DNA from: Prevotella veroralis DSM 19559 = JCM 6290
Lineage (GTDB): Bacteria; Bacteroidota; Bacteroidia; Bacteroidales; Bacteroidaceae
Reading direction: 5' to 3'
NCBI RefSeq assembly: GCF_000377625.1
Contig: NZ_KB898325.1
Location: forward strand, 310,001 to 374,000
DNA length: 64,000 bases
How positions within the stretch are numbered: the stretch's first letter is position 1; the number at the start of each line of letters is the position of its first letter. This document shows, one piece after another, positions 25,132 to 34,278 of this stretch. The position numbers and the translations under genes are program-made. The notes under the pieces were generated by a model. It was given only the letters and a program-made list of their open reading frames with translations. It was not told the DNA's origin and did not search any database.

Positions 25132-26388
25132 TTATCTCCTTGTAAATCTAATATTGTTATAACCTACGAGCTTATCGGTTCTTCCACCTTGTGGGCGGAA
25201 ATAAATAAGAGCTTGATAGCTGTTCTCTGTTTGGTAATGGCTATTATCAATAGTAAAGGGTACTAACTTCCCTTGATTATTTACTGCTATGAATTGATAA
25301 TTGTAATAACCCAACTTTAAAGATAAGGCGGCTTCATAGCATTTCTTTGTAGGGTTATAGATCATTTCATATTGCGGTAATAAGCGACTGTAAGTCCAAT
25401 CACCGTTTAAATAGATATGATAAGGAGCAGGTTCTGGCACGTTTAGTTGGAAATGCGTGATGACATAGTCACTTGTTGTATTGCTTTCTATATTATTTGA
25501 ATTACGGATAAGGAAAGCACCGTCAGCATCTTCTTCATAGATATAATTTAATAATGGTGTTGTGATAAAAGGATAAGCATGGAAATTACTTCCATCCCAA
25601 GCTACATGATCTATTCCCATAGAAGCAACATCGGTCGAAAGAAGCTCAAATTTACGATATTCGTTGCCTCCCCAAAAGATATAGTCCTTATCATGTATCC
25701 ATTGTAAACCATTATTCATTACATATTGTGGTTTGCTATTCCATCTAGCATCTAACCAGTTACGGTTTTGTAATACAACAGTTTTAATTTGTTGTTGTGG
25801 ATTAGAAACAATATAATTCCCATAATTTACAGCCATTTCAACCTGCTGATTTGCATCATTAATCGTGGCATCCGTTTGAGTTGTCACTCTCAGTTTAACG
25901 CCCATTGCGTTTTCGGCAGGCTCAATAAGCATAAAGCATGCTGTAAGCAAAGGCTTTTTGTTGTCATCAAAGACCGTTAATCTGTAATTACCAGAAATCT
26001 TTGGTTGACAATCCTTGTTTGGAATTTCTAGATGATAATGTGTGTATAAGGTGTTAGTTAAGGTAGACTCTTTAACATCGTCTATTAAATTATCATTGAG
26101 AAAGCCGTCGGCAATATCACTATCAAAGAGATTTTCTGATGTTTTCCAGTCAGCTTCACAATGTTCTATGCTATAAGTCATTCGTCGATAAGTATGCGTA
26201 AGATCATCAAAATCAATACTAATCTTTCCGCCGTTTAGATACATTATAGGTAATGTTAGCCAATTCTGATTAGCAACGACCTGCAATGAGCGAATATTAT
26301 TATCGATAATCTCGTGTCTCTGTGCGGAGATACTTATAGGAAAGAATGATAATAAGAGGCAATAGGATGTAAGGAGCAGCTGTCTCAT
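25132..26388 (-). CDS. Type IX secretion system plug protein (DUF5103)
   Basis: 418 residues with a signal peptide (MRQLLLTSYCLLLSFFPISISA). The sequence follows the DUF5103 family: IRSLQVVANQNWLTLPIMYL, DDLTHTYRRMTYSIEHCEADW, YHLEIPNKDCQPKISGNYRL, FHAYPFITTPLLNY and a C-terminal HIYLNGDWTY...YNYQFIAVN. Members are the periplasmic Plug that closes the SprA translocon pore of the type IX secretion system, so a T9SS is likely elsewhere in the genome. Its start overlaps the upstream gene by 4 bp. The stop codon abuts an IS remnant; the C-terminus (FTRR) does not look shortened. Confidence 0.85.
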   Translation of the reverse strand: MRQLLLTSYCLLLSFFPISISAQRHEIIDNNIRSLQVVANQNWLTLPIMYLNGGKISIDFDDLTHTYRRMTYSIEHCEADWKTSENLFDSDIADGFLNDNLIDDVKESTLTNTLYTHYHLEIPNKDCQPKISGNYRLTVFDDNKKPLLTACFMLIEPAENAMGVKLRVTTQTDATINDANQQVEMAVNYGNYIVSNPQQQIKTVVLQNRNWLDARWNSKPQYVMNNGLQWIHDKDYIFWGGNEYRKFELLSTDVASMGIDHVAWDGSNFHAYPFITTPLLNYIYEEDADGAFLIRNSNNIESNTTSDYVITHFQLNVPEPAPYHIYLNGDWTYSRLLPQYEMIYNPTKKCYEAALSLKLGYYNYQFIAVNNQGKLVPFTIDNSHYQTENSYQALIYFRPQGGRTDKLVGYNNIRFTRR

Positions 26389-26831
26389 GCGTCTTCTTCC
26401 AAAATATTTTGAAGGAAACTATCTAAATCCTTGTCTAGTCCTTGCATAAGATCACCGCCAATGATTCCTAAATCATCATCAACAAGATACAATTCCGTTA
26501 TACAGTTCTTATCATCATCTTCCAGGACAAAGCTATAGGGCTTCATAATAGAAAGGTTCTCTATTATATCTTTAACACGATTCAGCTCAGAACGTAGTAT
26601 TGACGCTATCTCTGGATAAAATTTATCGCTCTTGTTATCGATCCATTCTTCGATAACGCAGCGAGTAATTTCGTTATCGTTATCATCGAATGCCATCAGG
26701 TCGCCACTATCTTGAGAAGCGCGTAAATGGAGATCTGTCATAGACATATTGCAATCACAAGCTGTGAATTTCTGTGCGATTTTCTTTAAGAAACGTTCAA
26801 TTTGTTGCAGAGTCTGTTCGGCTACTTTCAT
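26385..26831 (-). CDS. Conserved hypothetical protein, 148 aa
   Basis: Not recognised by motif. Soluble, helical and acidic: MKVAEQTLQQIERFLKKIAQ, one CDCNMS segment, a hydrophobic centre (PYSFVLEDDDKNCITELYLV) and an acidic end (LQNILEEDA). It overlaps the T9SS plug gene by 4 bp, which suggests translational coupling and perhaps a shared process, but nothing shows a secretion role. It is the first gene of the pair and is divergent from galE. Confidence 0.7.
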   Translation of the reverse strand: MKVAEQTLQQIERFLKKIAQKFTACDCNMSMTDLHLRASQDSGDLMAFDDNDNEITRCVIEEWIDNKSDKFYPEIASILRSELNRVKDIIENLSIMKPYSFVLEDDDKNCITELYLVDDDLGIIGGDLMQGLDKDLDSFLQNILEEDA

Positions 26832-26919
26832 CGTTGATATAATATTTATTTATTATGGAGGCAAATATACGAAAAGTTTTCTGTTTTATAATACCTAGTC
26901 GTTTTTTTTACGTTCTTTT

Positions 26920-26950
26920 TTTGTTGATAATGAAAAAAGCGTTATCTTTG
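26920..26950 (+). promoter_or_regulatory. galE promoter, TTTG-N19-TATCTTTG
   Basis: TTTG at 26920-26923 and TATCTTTG at 26943-26950, 19 bp apart, 53 bp before the galE start. Close match to the consensus. Confidence 0.85.
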
Positions 26951-26954
26951 CAAC

Positions 26955-26982
26955 CAGCCTTGGTTAAGGCTAGCCAAGGCTG
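26955..26982 (+). promoter_or_regulatory. Hairpin at the start of the galE leader
   Basis: CAGCCTTGG (26955-26963) and CCAAGGCTG (26974-26982) form a perfect 9-bp stem with a 10-nt loop that begins about 5 bp after the -7 element, so it would sit at the 5' end of the mRNA. It could protect the 5' end or be an operator; neither is shown. Confidence 0.65.
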
Positions 26983-27002
26983 AAAGTAATCCTAAAAAGC
27001 AA

Positions 27003-28040
27003 ATGAAACAAACAATTCTTGTTACAGGTGGTACTGGTTTTATTGGTTCTCATACAAGTGTTGAACTGATAGAAGCTGGTTATGATGTCGTTATAGTAGA
27101 TGATTTATCTAATTCTAAGATTGAGGTATTAGATGGTATTGAAAAGATAACAGGTGTGCGTCCTGCTTTTGAACAGGTAGACCTTCGTGATCGCGAAGCA
27201 ACAGAGAATGTATTCCGTAAATATCCTAAGATTGAAGGTATTATTCACTTTGCTGCATCAAAGGCAGTAGGGGAGAGCGTACAGAAACCATTAATGTACT
27301 ACAGAAATAATATTGTTTCACTGGTTAATTTACTTGAATTGATGCCTGAATATGGCGTTGAAGGAATTATTTTCTCTAGTTCTTGCACTGTTTATGGTCA
27401 GCCAAATCCAGAGAATTTACCAGTAACTGAAGATGCTCCACACCAAAAGGCAACCTCTCCTTATGGTAACACTAAGGAGATTAACGAGCAGATAATCCTA
27501 GACTATATTCATAGCGGAGCAAACATCAAGAGTATTGTTTTGCGTTATTTTAATCCAATTGGAGCACACCCTTCAGCATTGATTGGTGAATTACCTAACG
27601 GCGTTCCTAACAACTTGATTCCATTCGTTACGCAAACAGCGATGGGAATCAGAAAAGAATTAACCATCTTCGGTAACGATTATAATACACCTGATGGCAC
27701 ATGTATCCGCGATTACATCTATGTTGTTGATTTAGCCAAGGCACACGTAGCAGCAATGAAACGTATCTTGGATAAGAAGTCTGATAACATAGAATATTTC
27801 AACATCGGTACGGGGCATGGTAATACAACCCGTGAGATTGTTGAAACCTTCGAGAAAGCCACAGGCGTGAAAGTTAATTGGAAGTTTGGTTCACGTCGTG
27901 AAGGAGATATAGAGAAGATTTGGGGCGACTGTACCAAGGCCAATACAGTATTAGGTTGGAAGGCCGACACTCCACTATCTGATGTTCTCGCCTCTGCATG
28001 GAAATGGCAAGAGAAGCTAAGGGCAGATGGAGTTATGTAA
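27003..28040 (+). CDS. galE: UDP-glucose 4-epimerase
   Basis: 345 residues. Interconverts UDP-glucose and UDP-galactose (Leloir pathway and glycan precursor supply). The NAD-binding GGTGFIG is at 9-15, the Ser/Thr patch SSSCTVYG at 125-132, and the catalytic YxxxK at Tyr154/Lys158 (SPYGNTK). Substrate-region signatures NPIGAHPSALIGE and GTCIRDYIYVVDLAKAH are intact. Monocistronic, with a consensus promoter, a 5' hairpin and a strong terminator. Confidence 0.96.
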   Translation: MKQTILVTGGTGFIGSHTSVELIEAGYDVVIVDDLSNSKIEVLDGIEKITGVRPAFEQVDLRDREATENVFRKYPKIEGIIHFAASKAVGESVQKPLMYYRNNIVSLVNLLELMPEYGVEGIIFSSSCTVYGQPNPENLPVTEDAPHQKATSPYGNTKEINEQIILDYIHSGANIKSIVLRYFNPIGAHPSALIGELPNGVPNNLIPFVTQTAMGIRKELTIFGNDYNTPDGTCIRDYIYVVDLAKAHVAAMKRILDKKSDNIEYFNIGTGHGNTTREIVETFEKATGVKVNWKFGSRREGDIEKIWGDCTKANTVLGWKADTPLSDVLASAWKWQEKLRADGVM

Positions 28041-28116
28041 TAGAATCAACTAAATAGAATTTTTCATAGACAGTAATGCAGGGAATCCTGCTTTATTTTG
28101 TGTTTGTGTTGTTGTT

Positions 28117-28140
28117 ATCCCCCGATGTGAATCGGGGGAT
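28117..28140 (+). terminator. galE terminator
   Basis: Perfect 10-bp stem ATCCCCCGAT (28117-28126) with complement at 28131-28140, 4-nt loop, then AATTTTGTT. Confidence 0.9.
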
Positions 28141-28245
28141 AATTTTGTTCAGTCTCCTTTGTGAAACTATGGGGTTAGAAGTCAGCATAGAGATAACGTT
28201 CGTTGACAATACGATGATTCCTATTTGTCACAATGTAAGACGTAT

Positions 28246-28344
28246 GAACAAGTAACACCAAGGGAGAAGAAAGAAAAGAAGGGAAAGAAAGAGAAAAAGA
28301 AGGCAGAAGGAACCGAGTCTTCAGACCCGGTAGCAGAAGGATAA
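28246..28344 (+). other. Lys/Glu-rich open stretch resembling an HU-HIG tail
   Basis: The plus strand reads EQVTPREKKEKKGKKEKK...SSDPVAEG and then a stop. Composition and ending resemble the tail of the HU-like protein at 1481-1954 (RKKGKK...EEGGPVAG). An in-frame stop at 28204 and no start make it a possible gene remnant only. The rest of the 28041-28528 gap holds two terminators and no gene. Confidence 0.3.
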
Positions 28345-28376
28345 TAAGGGTCTTTCCAGATTCTGCTAAGACAATC

Positions 28377-28424
28377 AAAAAAGAGTTCGCGAACAATTTT
28401 GATTTTGTTCGCGAACTCTTTTTT
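28377..28424. terminator. Bidirectional terminator with 20-bp perfect stem
   Basis: AAAAAAGAGTTCGCGAACAA (28377-28396) and its exact complement (28405-28424) with an 8-nt loop. The A and T runs at the ends make it functional in both directions. It ends the long minus-strand bat-nadE run about 105 bp after the last stop. Confidence 0.9.
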
Positions 28425-28528
28425 ACGTCTCTTAGAGAATGTGTGTGACAGGGAGGGCAAGTCTTTAACTTTGCGCCCCATACGTGGAGAATAATGGTTA
28501 GTATTTTCTTGAAGTAATCGTATTGGTG

Positions 28529-29050
28529 TCAGATATAAAAGAAGCTCACGACATACATGTCTACCCATACAGTTACGTCTACTCTAATGGAACAGTCCTT
28601 ACGGAGGAAACGAAGGATATTCTGAGATGGTTTCTTGGGATGTAGATAGAAGCCATTAGAGCGCAAGTCTTTTGCGAAATATAGATAGTACGCTTTATCC
28701 CAAAAGATAATTTGCAGTGTCCCAGCTTTATCATCAATAACAGCAATGCTACTATTGTCTACTTTTGAAAAGATACGATAAAGTGGTTGGCGAGATTGAT
28801 CGAAATCAGTATTTGGCGTTACATGCCATCCCCATAATTGGCGTGGATCACCGGTATTGACTACAAGCTCTGCCCGAATCTGTCGAAGTCCGTATTTACT
28901 AAAGGAATAAGGCATTGCATTGTGCTTACTCTTCTGGACTTGGTACTGGAGTAATTCAGTAATTGGGATATGGACTAAAGGATTCCCCTGTGCCAACACG
29001 CATAGGGGAATCAAATGTAATACTATCAACAAAAATAGCTTCCTTATCAT
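28529..29050 (-). CDS. Small secreted hypothetical protein
   Basis: 173 residues, signal peptide MIRKLFLLIVLHLIPLCVLA before QGNP. The mature part has no motif I know: YGLRQIRAELVVNTGDPRQLWGWH, IFSKVDNSSIAVIDDKAG, YLYFAKDLRSNGFYLHPKKP. It is probably periplasmic. The start overlaps the nadE stop by 4 bp (ATGA-type), so it belongs to the same transcript and is its last gene. Function unknown. Confidence 0.75.
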   Translation of the reverse strand: MIRKLFLLIVLHLIPLCVLAQGNPLVHIPITELLQYQVQKSKHNAMPYSFSKYGLRQIRAELVVNTGDPRQLWGWHVTPNTDFDQSRQPLYRIFSKVDNSSIAVIDDKAGTLQIIFWDKAYYLYFAKDLRSNGFYLHPKKPSQNILRFLRKDCSIRVDVTVWVDMYVVSFFYI

Positions 29051-31017
29051 ACTAGTTCTTCCAACTCATTGAGCCAATCCGTTGACATGGCATCCGTAGG
29101 CATCCGCCAATCGCCACGTGGGGAGAGGCTTACACTGCCCACCTTTGGACCGTCTGGCAAGCAGGAACGCTTGAATTGCTGTGAGAAGAATCGACGGAAG
29201 AAAATGCGTAACCAATGTAAAATTACACCATCGGCATAGACATCATGGAAAGCATTTTGGGCTAACCAGTAGATTTTAGAGGGGCGGAAGCCACAGCGAA
29301 GAACATAGTAAAGGAAGAAATCATGCAATTCGTAAGGCCCCACAATATCCTCCGTCTTTTGGGCAATATCTCCCTTTTCATCGGCAGGCTTCAGCTCTGG
29401 AGAGATGGGGGTGTCAACAATATCAATCAATGTGTGACGGGTACTCTCGCCTACCCCACTCTCTGCCACATAACGAACGAGGAATTGGGTAAGCGTCTTA
29501 GGCACACTCACATTGACAGCATACATACTCATGTGATCACCATTATAAGTGCACCAGCCTAAAGCTAACTCGCTGAGATCGCCTGTTCCCAAGACCAAGC
29601 CTCCTAGTTGATTACTGAGGTCCATCAAGATTTGCGTGCGCTCACGAGCTTGCGAATTTTCATAAGTCACATCATGAATACTGGCATCATGTTCAATATC
29701 CTTGAAGTGTTGTAATACGGATGAGGCTATGTTGATCTCACGAATCGTAACGCCAAGATCTTTCATGAGCATAATGGCGTTTTGATAGGTGCGATCAGTG
29801 GTACCGAAGCCGGGCATCGTTACTCCTATTATGTCTTTGCGATCGAAGCCCAACTTGTCGAAAGTCTTCACAGCAACCAGTAAGGCTAAAGTAGAATCTA
29901 GTCCTCCACTGATACCAACTATAATCCTCTTACAGTTCGTGTGAACCAAACGTTTCGCCAAACCGCTAACCTGAATGTTGAGAATCTCGTCACAAGCATC
30001 CTTCATGTTTTCCGTGCTAGGAACGAAAGGGTGTTGTTCGAACTGGCGGGTTAAGGAGAACTCACGCTCTGGACATATCTGTAACTGACAATCAACGGTT
30101 AATGCTAATTCGCCATAATGCCCACTAATGCCCGATAGGCCTGTGGCGGTTGGACGTTGAGCATTAACAAAGGTGCTATTCGTTCGACGCTCACCTCTTA
30201 ACCTTTCGACATCAATCTCGGAGATAACTAATTGTGGTTCTATCTGAAAACGCTTTGATTGCTCTAACAATAAGCCATTCTCATAGATAAAGGCATTCCC
30301 TCCATAGACAACATCTTGCGTGCTTTCTCCAAATCCACATCCACTATAAACATAGCCACAGATGGTTCGAGCACTCTGTTGAGACAAGAGAGATTTTAAA
30401 TAACGATGCTTGCCTAGCAGCTCATCACTGGCAGAAAGATTAAAGATAATTTCAGCTCCAGCCAAAGTAAGATGATTACTAGGTGGGGTTGGAGCCCATA
30501 CATCCTCACATATTTCTATGCCAAACTTCGCCCCTTGAGGAGTGCGGAAAATTTGCATATCTGGTGTCACAAGTATGTGATGACCAGCAAAGTGGATTCG
30601 CTTAGGGCGAAGGTCTTGAGAAGACGCAAACCAACGCTTCTCATAAAATTCGCTATAATTGGGAAGGTAAGTCTTAGCCACTATACCTAATAATTTACCT
30701 TGCTGAATAACCAAAGCACAATTTAAAAGCAATGAACCTACAGCCACTGGTGCCCCTACAATGGTGATAATATCTAACTTTCGAGTGAAATCAAGTAAAG
30801 ATAAAATGGCTTGCTCAACATTATCTAAAAGCAATTGCTGATGGAATAGATCCTGGCAAGAATATCCTGTTAAAGACAGTTCTGGAAAGGCTATAATCTC
30901 AACGCCTTTCCCATCCGCTATAGCGATTTGCTTTTCAATCTCAGCAAGATTAAATTGAGTATCTGCCACTCTAACAGAAGGAATAGCAGCAGCCACCTTT
31001 ATAAGACCATATTTCAT
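29047..31017 (-). CDS. nadE: Glutamine-dependent NAD+ synthetase
   Basis: 656 residues. Makes NAD+ from nicotinic acid adenine dinucleotide with ATP and glutamine. The N-terminal nitrilase-type glutaminase has a Glu46 (FPELSLTGY)/Lys115/Cys170 (EICEDVW) triad. The C-terminal synthetase has the PP-loop SGGLDS (370-375), followed by LVLGTGDLSELALGWCTY and the NAD-synthetase signature around TPISPELKPADEKGDI. Two-domain length is standard for the glutamine-using form. It is near the end of the long bat-containing operon; the spacing to its neighbours is 16 bp upstream and a 4-bp overlap downstream. Confidence 0.95.
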   Translation of the reverse strand: MKYGLIKVAAAIPSVRVADTQFNLAEIEKQIAIADGKGVEIIAFPELSLTGYSCQDLFHQQLLLDNVEQAILSLLDFTRKLDIITIVGAPVAVGSLLLNCALVIQQGKLLGIVAKTYLPNYSEFYEKRWFASSQDLRPKRIHFAGHHILVTPDMQIFRTPQGAKFGIEICEDVWAPTPPSNHLTLAGAEIIFNLSASDELLGKHRYLKSLLSQQSARTICGYVYSGCGFGESTQDVVYGGNAFIYENGLLLEQSKRFQIEPQLVISEIDVERLRGERRTNSTFVNAQRPTATGLSGISGHYGELALTVDCQLQICPEREFSLTRQFEQHPFVPSTENMKDACDEILNIQVSGLAKRLVHTNCKRIIVGISGGLDSTLALLVAVKTFDKLGFDRKDIIGVTMPGFGTTDRTYQNAIMLMKDLGVTIREINIASSVLQHFKDIEHDASIHDVTYENSQARERTQILMDLSNQLGGLVLGTGDLSELALGWCTYNGDHMSMYAVNVSVPKTLTQFLVRYVAESGVGESTRHTLIDIVDTPISPELKPADEKGDIAQKTEDIVGPYELHDFFLYYVLRCGFRPSKIYWLAQNAFHDVYADGVILHWLRIFFRRFFSQQFKRSCLPDGPKVGSVSLSPRGDWRMPTDAMSTDWLNELEELV

Positions 31018-31033
31018 AAATGCGCTTGTTTGA

Positions 31034-32242
31034 TTATTTTATTGTTACCTGGGTAGCTCCATAACCATATTCTCGGAAGGAAGCATCCTGATAAGAAAAA
31101 TGCTTATACTTATAATTAAGTTCATGAATAAGTGCATGACGCAAGACTCCTTCACCCTTTCCATGGATAAATATTATTTTCTTTCCTTTCTGACTCTTAT
31201 ATTGTTCTATAATACGACGAAAGGTATCAAGCTGATACTCAAGAATATCACTTGATGACATTCCAATAGTAGTTTCGAGTAATTTATCCGCATGAAGATC
31301 TATCACTATCTTATCATCATTAAGCATTTGTTTTGCTAAACGAGGGCTCTTCGACTTGTAAAGATTAGCGAGCTTTTTTGCCTTCTCCTCTATCTTTACA
31401 TCTTCCAAATGATTTGAAAGACTGGCTAATGAGGCTTTAGATATGGCTTCTTCCTTCACTCTTAAAGCCTCGACCATCTGATTTTCTTTTAACTTATCAT
31501 TCTCTACCAATGTATAAATTAAAGCGGGCTCATCAAAAAAGAGATTGTCACGGAATGTGTTTAACTTGTAAAACTTTACAGCGTCAATATTAACTTGAAT
31601 ATCACAGGTTGGCTTTAATTCAAACACCTTATCACGCTTATATGCATGGAGCTGAATACAACCATGAAGCATATCGTTAAGGTCGGCTAAAGTGAAGTTT
31701 TCTATCAATAACTTCATATTAGGTTCCAACTCTCCAACCGCTTTAAGATTCCATTTATCTTCCGTCTTTATCAAATAAGAAAAATGAACATAATAATTAG
31801 AATCATTAATAAGATAAGATTTAAAATTTGAAGTTGATAAAGCCTTCGTGTCTTGCGGAACAAACGCAAGATAGAGGGATAACTCATCTCCACCTACACG
31901 TTCTTTCACTGGAGCTTCAAAATTGAGAGAAGGGTCATCATCCAACGTAATATCTGTATCAACATTACGCCAATCGTCATTGCCTTCATCATCAACACTA
32001 GAAGTACTTAATCTTTGCTTAATACTCCGATTATCCTTACCATCTTCTATCCCTTGCTGGTGCTGATCAATACGCATCTTTGCACGATCAGTAGCACTAT
32101 CTTCCACGATAACAATCTCATTTATAGGGGTTGGTATCTGAAATCCATCTTCGTCTTCTACCAGCACTATCTTTCCTTTAATACCAGCAATAAATCCACC
32201 ACCTGTATCACTAAGAAATCGAACTTTGTCTCCTATTTTCAT
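31034..32242 (-). CDS. DUF2027/Smr-domain protein
   Basis: 402 residues. It opens with a small SH3-like stretch (MKIGDKVRFLSDTGGGFIAG), then an acidic linker. The middle region (PVKERVGGDELSLYLAFVPQ...) is typical of Bacteroidetes DUF2027 proteins. The C-terminal ~90 residues form a Smr domain, with IDLHADKL and GKKIIFIHGKGEGVLR. Smr domains of the MutS2 type act as nucleases on DNA or RNA; the substrate of this family is not known. It lies between queA and nadE with short gaps. Confidence 0.85.
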   Translation of the reverse strand: MKIGDKVRFLSDTGGGFIAGIKGKIVLVEDEDGFQIPTPINEIVIVEDSATDRAKMRIDQHQQGIEDGKDNRSIKQRLSTSSVDDEGNDDWRNVDTDITLDDDPSLNFEAPVKERVGGDELSLYLAFVPQDTKALSTSNFKSYLINDSNYYVHFSYLIKTEDKWNLKAVGELEPNMKLLIENFTLADLNDMLHGCIQLHAYKRDKVFELKPTCDIQVNIDAVKFYKLNTFRDNLFFDEPALIYTLVENDKLKENQMVEALRVKEEAISKASLASLSNHLEDVKIEEKAKKLANLYKSKSPRLAKQMLNDDKIVIDLHADKLLETTIGMSSSDILEYQLDTFRRIIEQYKSQKGKKIIFIHGKGEGVLRHALIHELNYKYKHFSYQDASFREYGYGATQVTIK

Positions 32243-32274
32243 TGCTTATCTTTCTTTTTTGAATAAATATTAGG

Positions 32275-33546
32275 TTATGGTATCAGTAATGAAGAATCAC
32301 CATAACTCAAGAATCGAAAATCATGACTAAGTGCATAATCATAAATCTTACGCCAATCGCCCTTGACAAACGCACTAACCAATAATAATAAAGTTGATTG
32401 TGGTTGGTGGAAGTTTGTTATCAATGCCTTTACGATCTTATAAGTATAACCTGGAGCAATAATAATTTGAGTACTGGAATGGAGGGCATTTAAGCCATCT
32501 CTATCAAGATAATCCAACAGATTTTGGATTGATTCTTCCACAGAAATAACCTTCCCATTGACTTCTACTAATCCCTCAGAATTATGAGGTGAATCATAAG
32601 GTTCCCATTGATTTACATGTAAATCATCCTCTGTCGCATTATTGTTAGATGCGAGTTTTACACCCATATAATATAGACTCTCCAGAGTTCTAACACTAGT
32701 AGTGCCAACAGCTATAGCTCGGCATTTATGTTTTAAGAGCTTTCTAAGCGTCTGACGACGTACAATAATAAACTCTGTGTGCATATTATGACCTTCTATT
32801 TCATGACTCTTTACTGGCTTGAAAGTTCCTGCCCCCACATGAAGGGTAAGTTCCTCACGATCAACACCATGCTCATCCAAAGCCTTCAGCACCTTATCAG
32901 TAAAGTGAAGGCCAGCCGTAGGTGCTGCCACTGAGCCTTTAATCTTTGAATAGACTGTCTGATAAGTTTCCTTGTCACTTTCCTCTGTCGCCCGATTAAG
33001 ATATGGAGGAATAGGCAATTCGCCTACGACTTCAAGAATTTCAGCAAATGATATGTTTGCATTATCCCACTCAAATTGAATCCAATGATTCGTTCCACCA
33101 GCTTGCTCCTGCACCTTACTACGATCCATTGTTGCTGTGAGAGTAAGCTTATGTCCTTTAATTTCAAATTCACGCCTTAATGAGCCTTCCTTCCATTTCT
33201 TTAAGTTTCCAACCATACAAAACCAAGAACAATCTTTATTCGTTTGAAACATTAGCTCATAGTCGGATGGTGAGGCGGGCTCCATAAGAAAAACCTCTAT
33301 CAGTGCTCCTGTATCTTTACGAAAGTGCATTCTTGCTTGAATAACTCTCGTATTATTAAATACTATTAAACTATCTTTTGGTAAATATTTAGGGAGGTTA
33401 TAAAATATATCCTCCGACACATTACCATGGTTGTAAAAGAGTAGTTTACTATGATCACGCTTTGCTAATGGAAATTTGGCTATACGCTCATCAGTAAGTG
33501 GATAATTATAATCGGAAATGCAAATATGTTTGGTATCTTCTGACAT
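32275..33546 (-). CDS. queA: S-adenosylmethionine:tRNA ribosyltransferase-isomerase, long Bacteroidetes form
   Basis: 423 residues, about 70 longer than the E. coli enzyme. QueA transfers the ribosyl part of SAM to preQ1 at tRNA position 34 in queuosine synthesis. Signatures: DSLIVFNNTRVIQARMHF, GELPIPPYLNR, GSVAAPTAGLHFT, LHVGAGTFKPV, AVGTTSVRTLES and ITNFHQPQSTLLLLVSAF. All blocks are intact. It lies inside the bat-nadE run, 10 bp after the PAP2 gene start-to-stop junction and 32 bp before the Smr gene. Confidence 0.92.
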   Translation of the reverse strand: MSEDTKHICISDYNYPLTDERIAKFPLAKRDHSKLLFYNHGNVSEDIFYNLPKYLPKDSLIVFNNTRVIQARMHFRKDTGALIEVFLMEPASPSDYELMFQTNKDCSWFCMVGNLKKWKEGSLRREFEIKGHKLTLTATMDRSKVQEQAGGTNHWIQFEWDNANISFAEILEVVGELPIPPYLNRATEESDKETYQTVYSKIKGSVAAPTAGLHFTDKVLKALDEHGVDREELTLHVGAGTFKPVKSHEIEGHNMHTEFIIVRRQTLRKLLKHKCRAIAVGTTSVRTLESLYYMGVKLASNNNATEDDLHVNQWEPYDSPHNSEGLVEVNGKVISVEESIQNLLDYLDRDGLNALHSSTQIIIAPGYTYKIVKALITNFHQPQSTLLLLVSAFVKGDWRKIYDYALSHDFRFLSYGDSSLLIP

Positions 33547-33556
33547 AATATGGTTT

Positions 33557-34252
33557 TTATATTAATAATAAAGCACGAAATACCGTATATATAAATGTTA
33601 AGACAAGTACAGTTAAGACAAGATCTATATCTGCAAAGCTATAACCTGTACGGGTGTACCGTGTGGAAATATAATGAAGTTTATCACTGAATCGAATGTA
33701 AATGCGAAGATATAAAAAATAAATGAGAATGGCAATTGTAGTCCCCAAAATTGCACCAACAAATATATCTGAAGGATAATGTACGCCCAAATATGGACGA
33801 GTTAATGATACGATTATAGCCCACAAGAACATGAAACAAGAAAAAATCTTATCACGCACTAACAAACTAAAGAATACAGCTATCAGAAAGGCATTTGCCG
33901 TATGGGAAGAGAAAAAACTATAACCGCTTGCACAATAACCATTTACTGGTTGAACGATTCCCTGTAATTCAGGACTATTTAAGGGGCGTGGACGTGCAAT
34001 AAGGGGTTTTACAATGCCAAGATTCATACCATCAACTATCAATAATCCTACTCCTACGGCACCGACAATAAGCATTATCTTCCACCAATTTTCATTATTT
34101 TTTATAACTAAATAAAGTAAAGCTCCATACAACAGTATCCACGTATAAGCAGATGTCAAAGTCACGACTACGTTGTCTAGAAACAAATTATTGCTTCCAT
34201 TCAGAGTAAGTAGTACGCACTTATCAAGTGTATGTAAAGCTTCAAAACTCAT
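33557..34252 (-). CDS. PAP2-family membrane phosphatase
   Basis: 231 residues with five or six membrane segments. The three PAP2 phosphatase motifs are present: KPLIARPRP (KX6RP type), FFSSHTAN (SGH region, here SSH) and TRPYLGVHYPSD (SRX5HX3D). The family removes phosphate from lipid substrates such as phosphatidic acid, undecaprenyl diphosphate or lipid A. The substrate is undecided. It follows the batD-batE fusion by 26 bp. Confidence 0.87.
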   Translation of the reverse strand: MSFEALHTLDKCVLLTLNGSNNLFLDNVVVTLTSAYTWILLYGALLYLVIKNNENWWKIMLIVGAVGVGLLIVDGMNLGIVKPLIARPRPLNSPELQGIVQPVNGYCASGYSFFSSHTANAFLIAVFFSLLVRDKIFSCFMFLWAIIVSLTRPYLGVHYPSDIFVGAILGTTIAILIYFLYLRIYIRFSDKLHYISTRYTRTGYSFADIDLVLTVLVLTFIYTVFRALLLI

Positions 34253-34278
34253 ACAAAATTAATGACTAATAAAACTTA

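Noticed and set aside
28221-28568. 115-residue gene on the minus strand
   Set aside because: It runs through the strong terminator at 28377-28424 and overlaps the end of the preceding gene.
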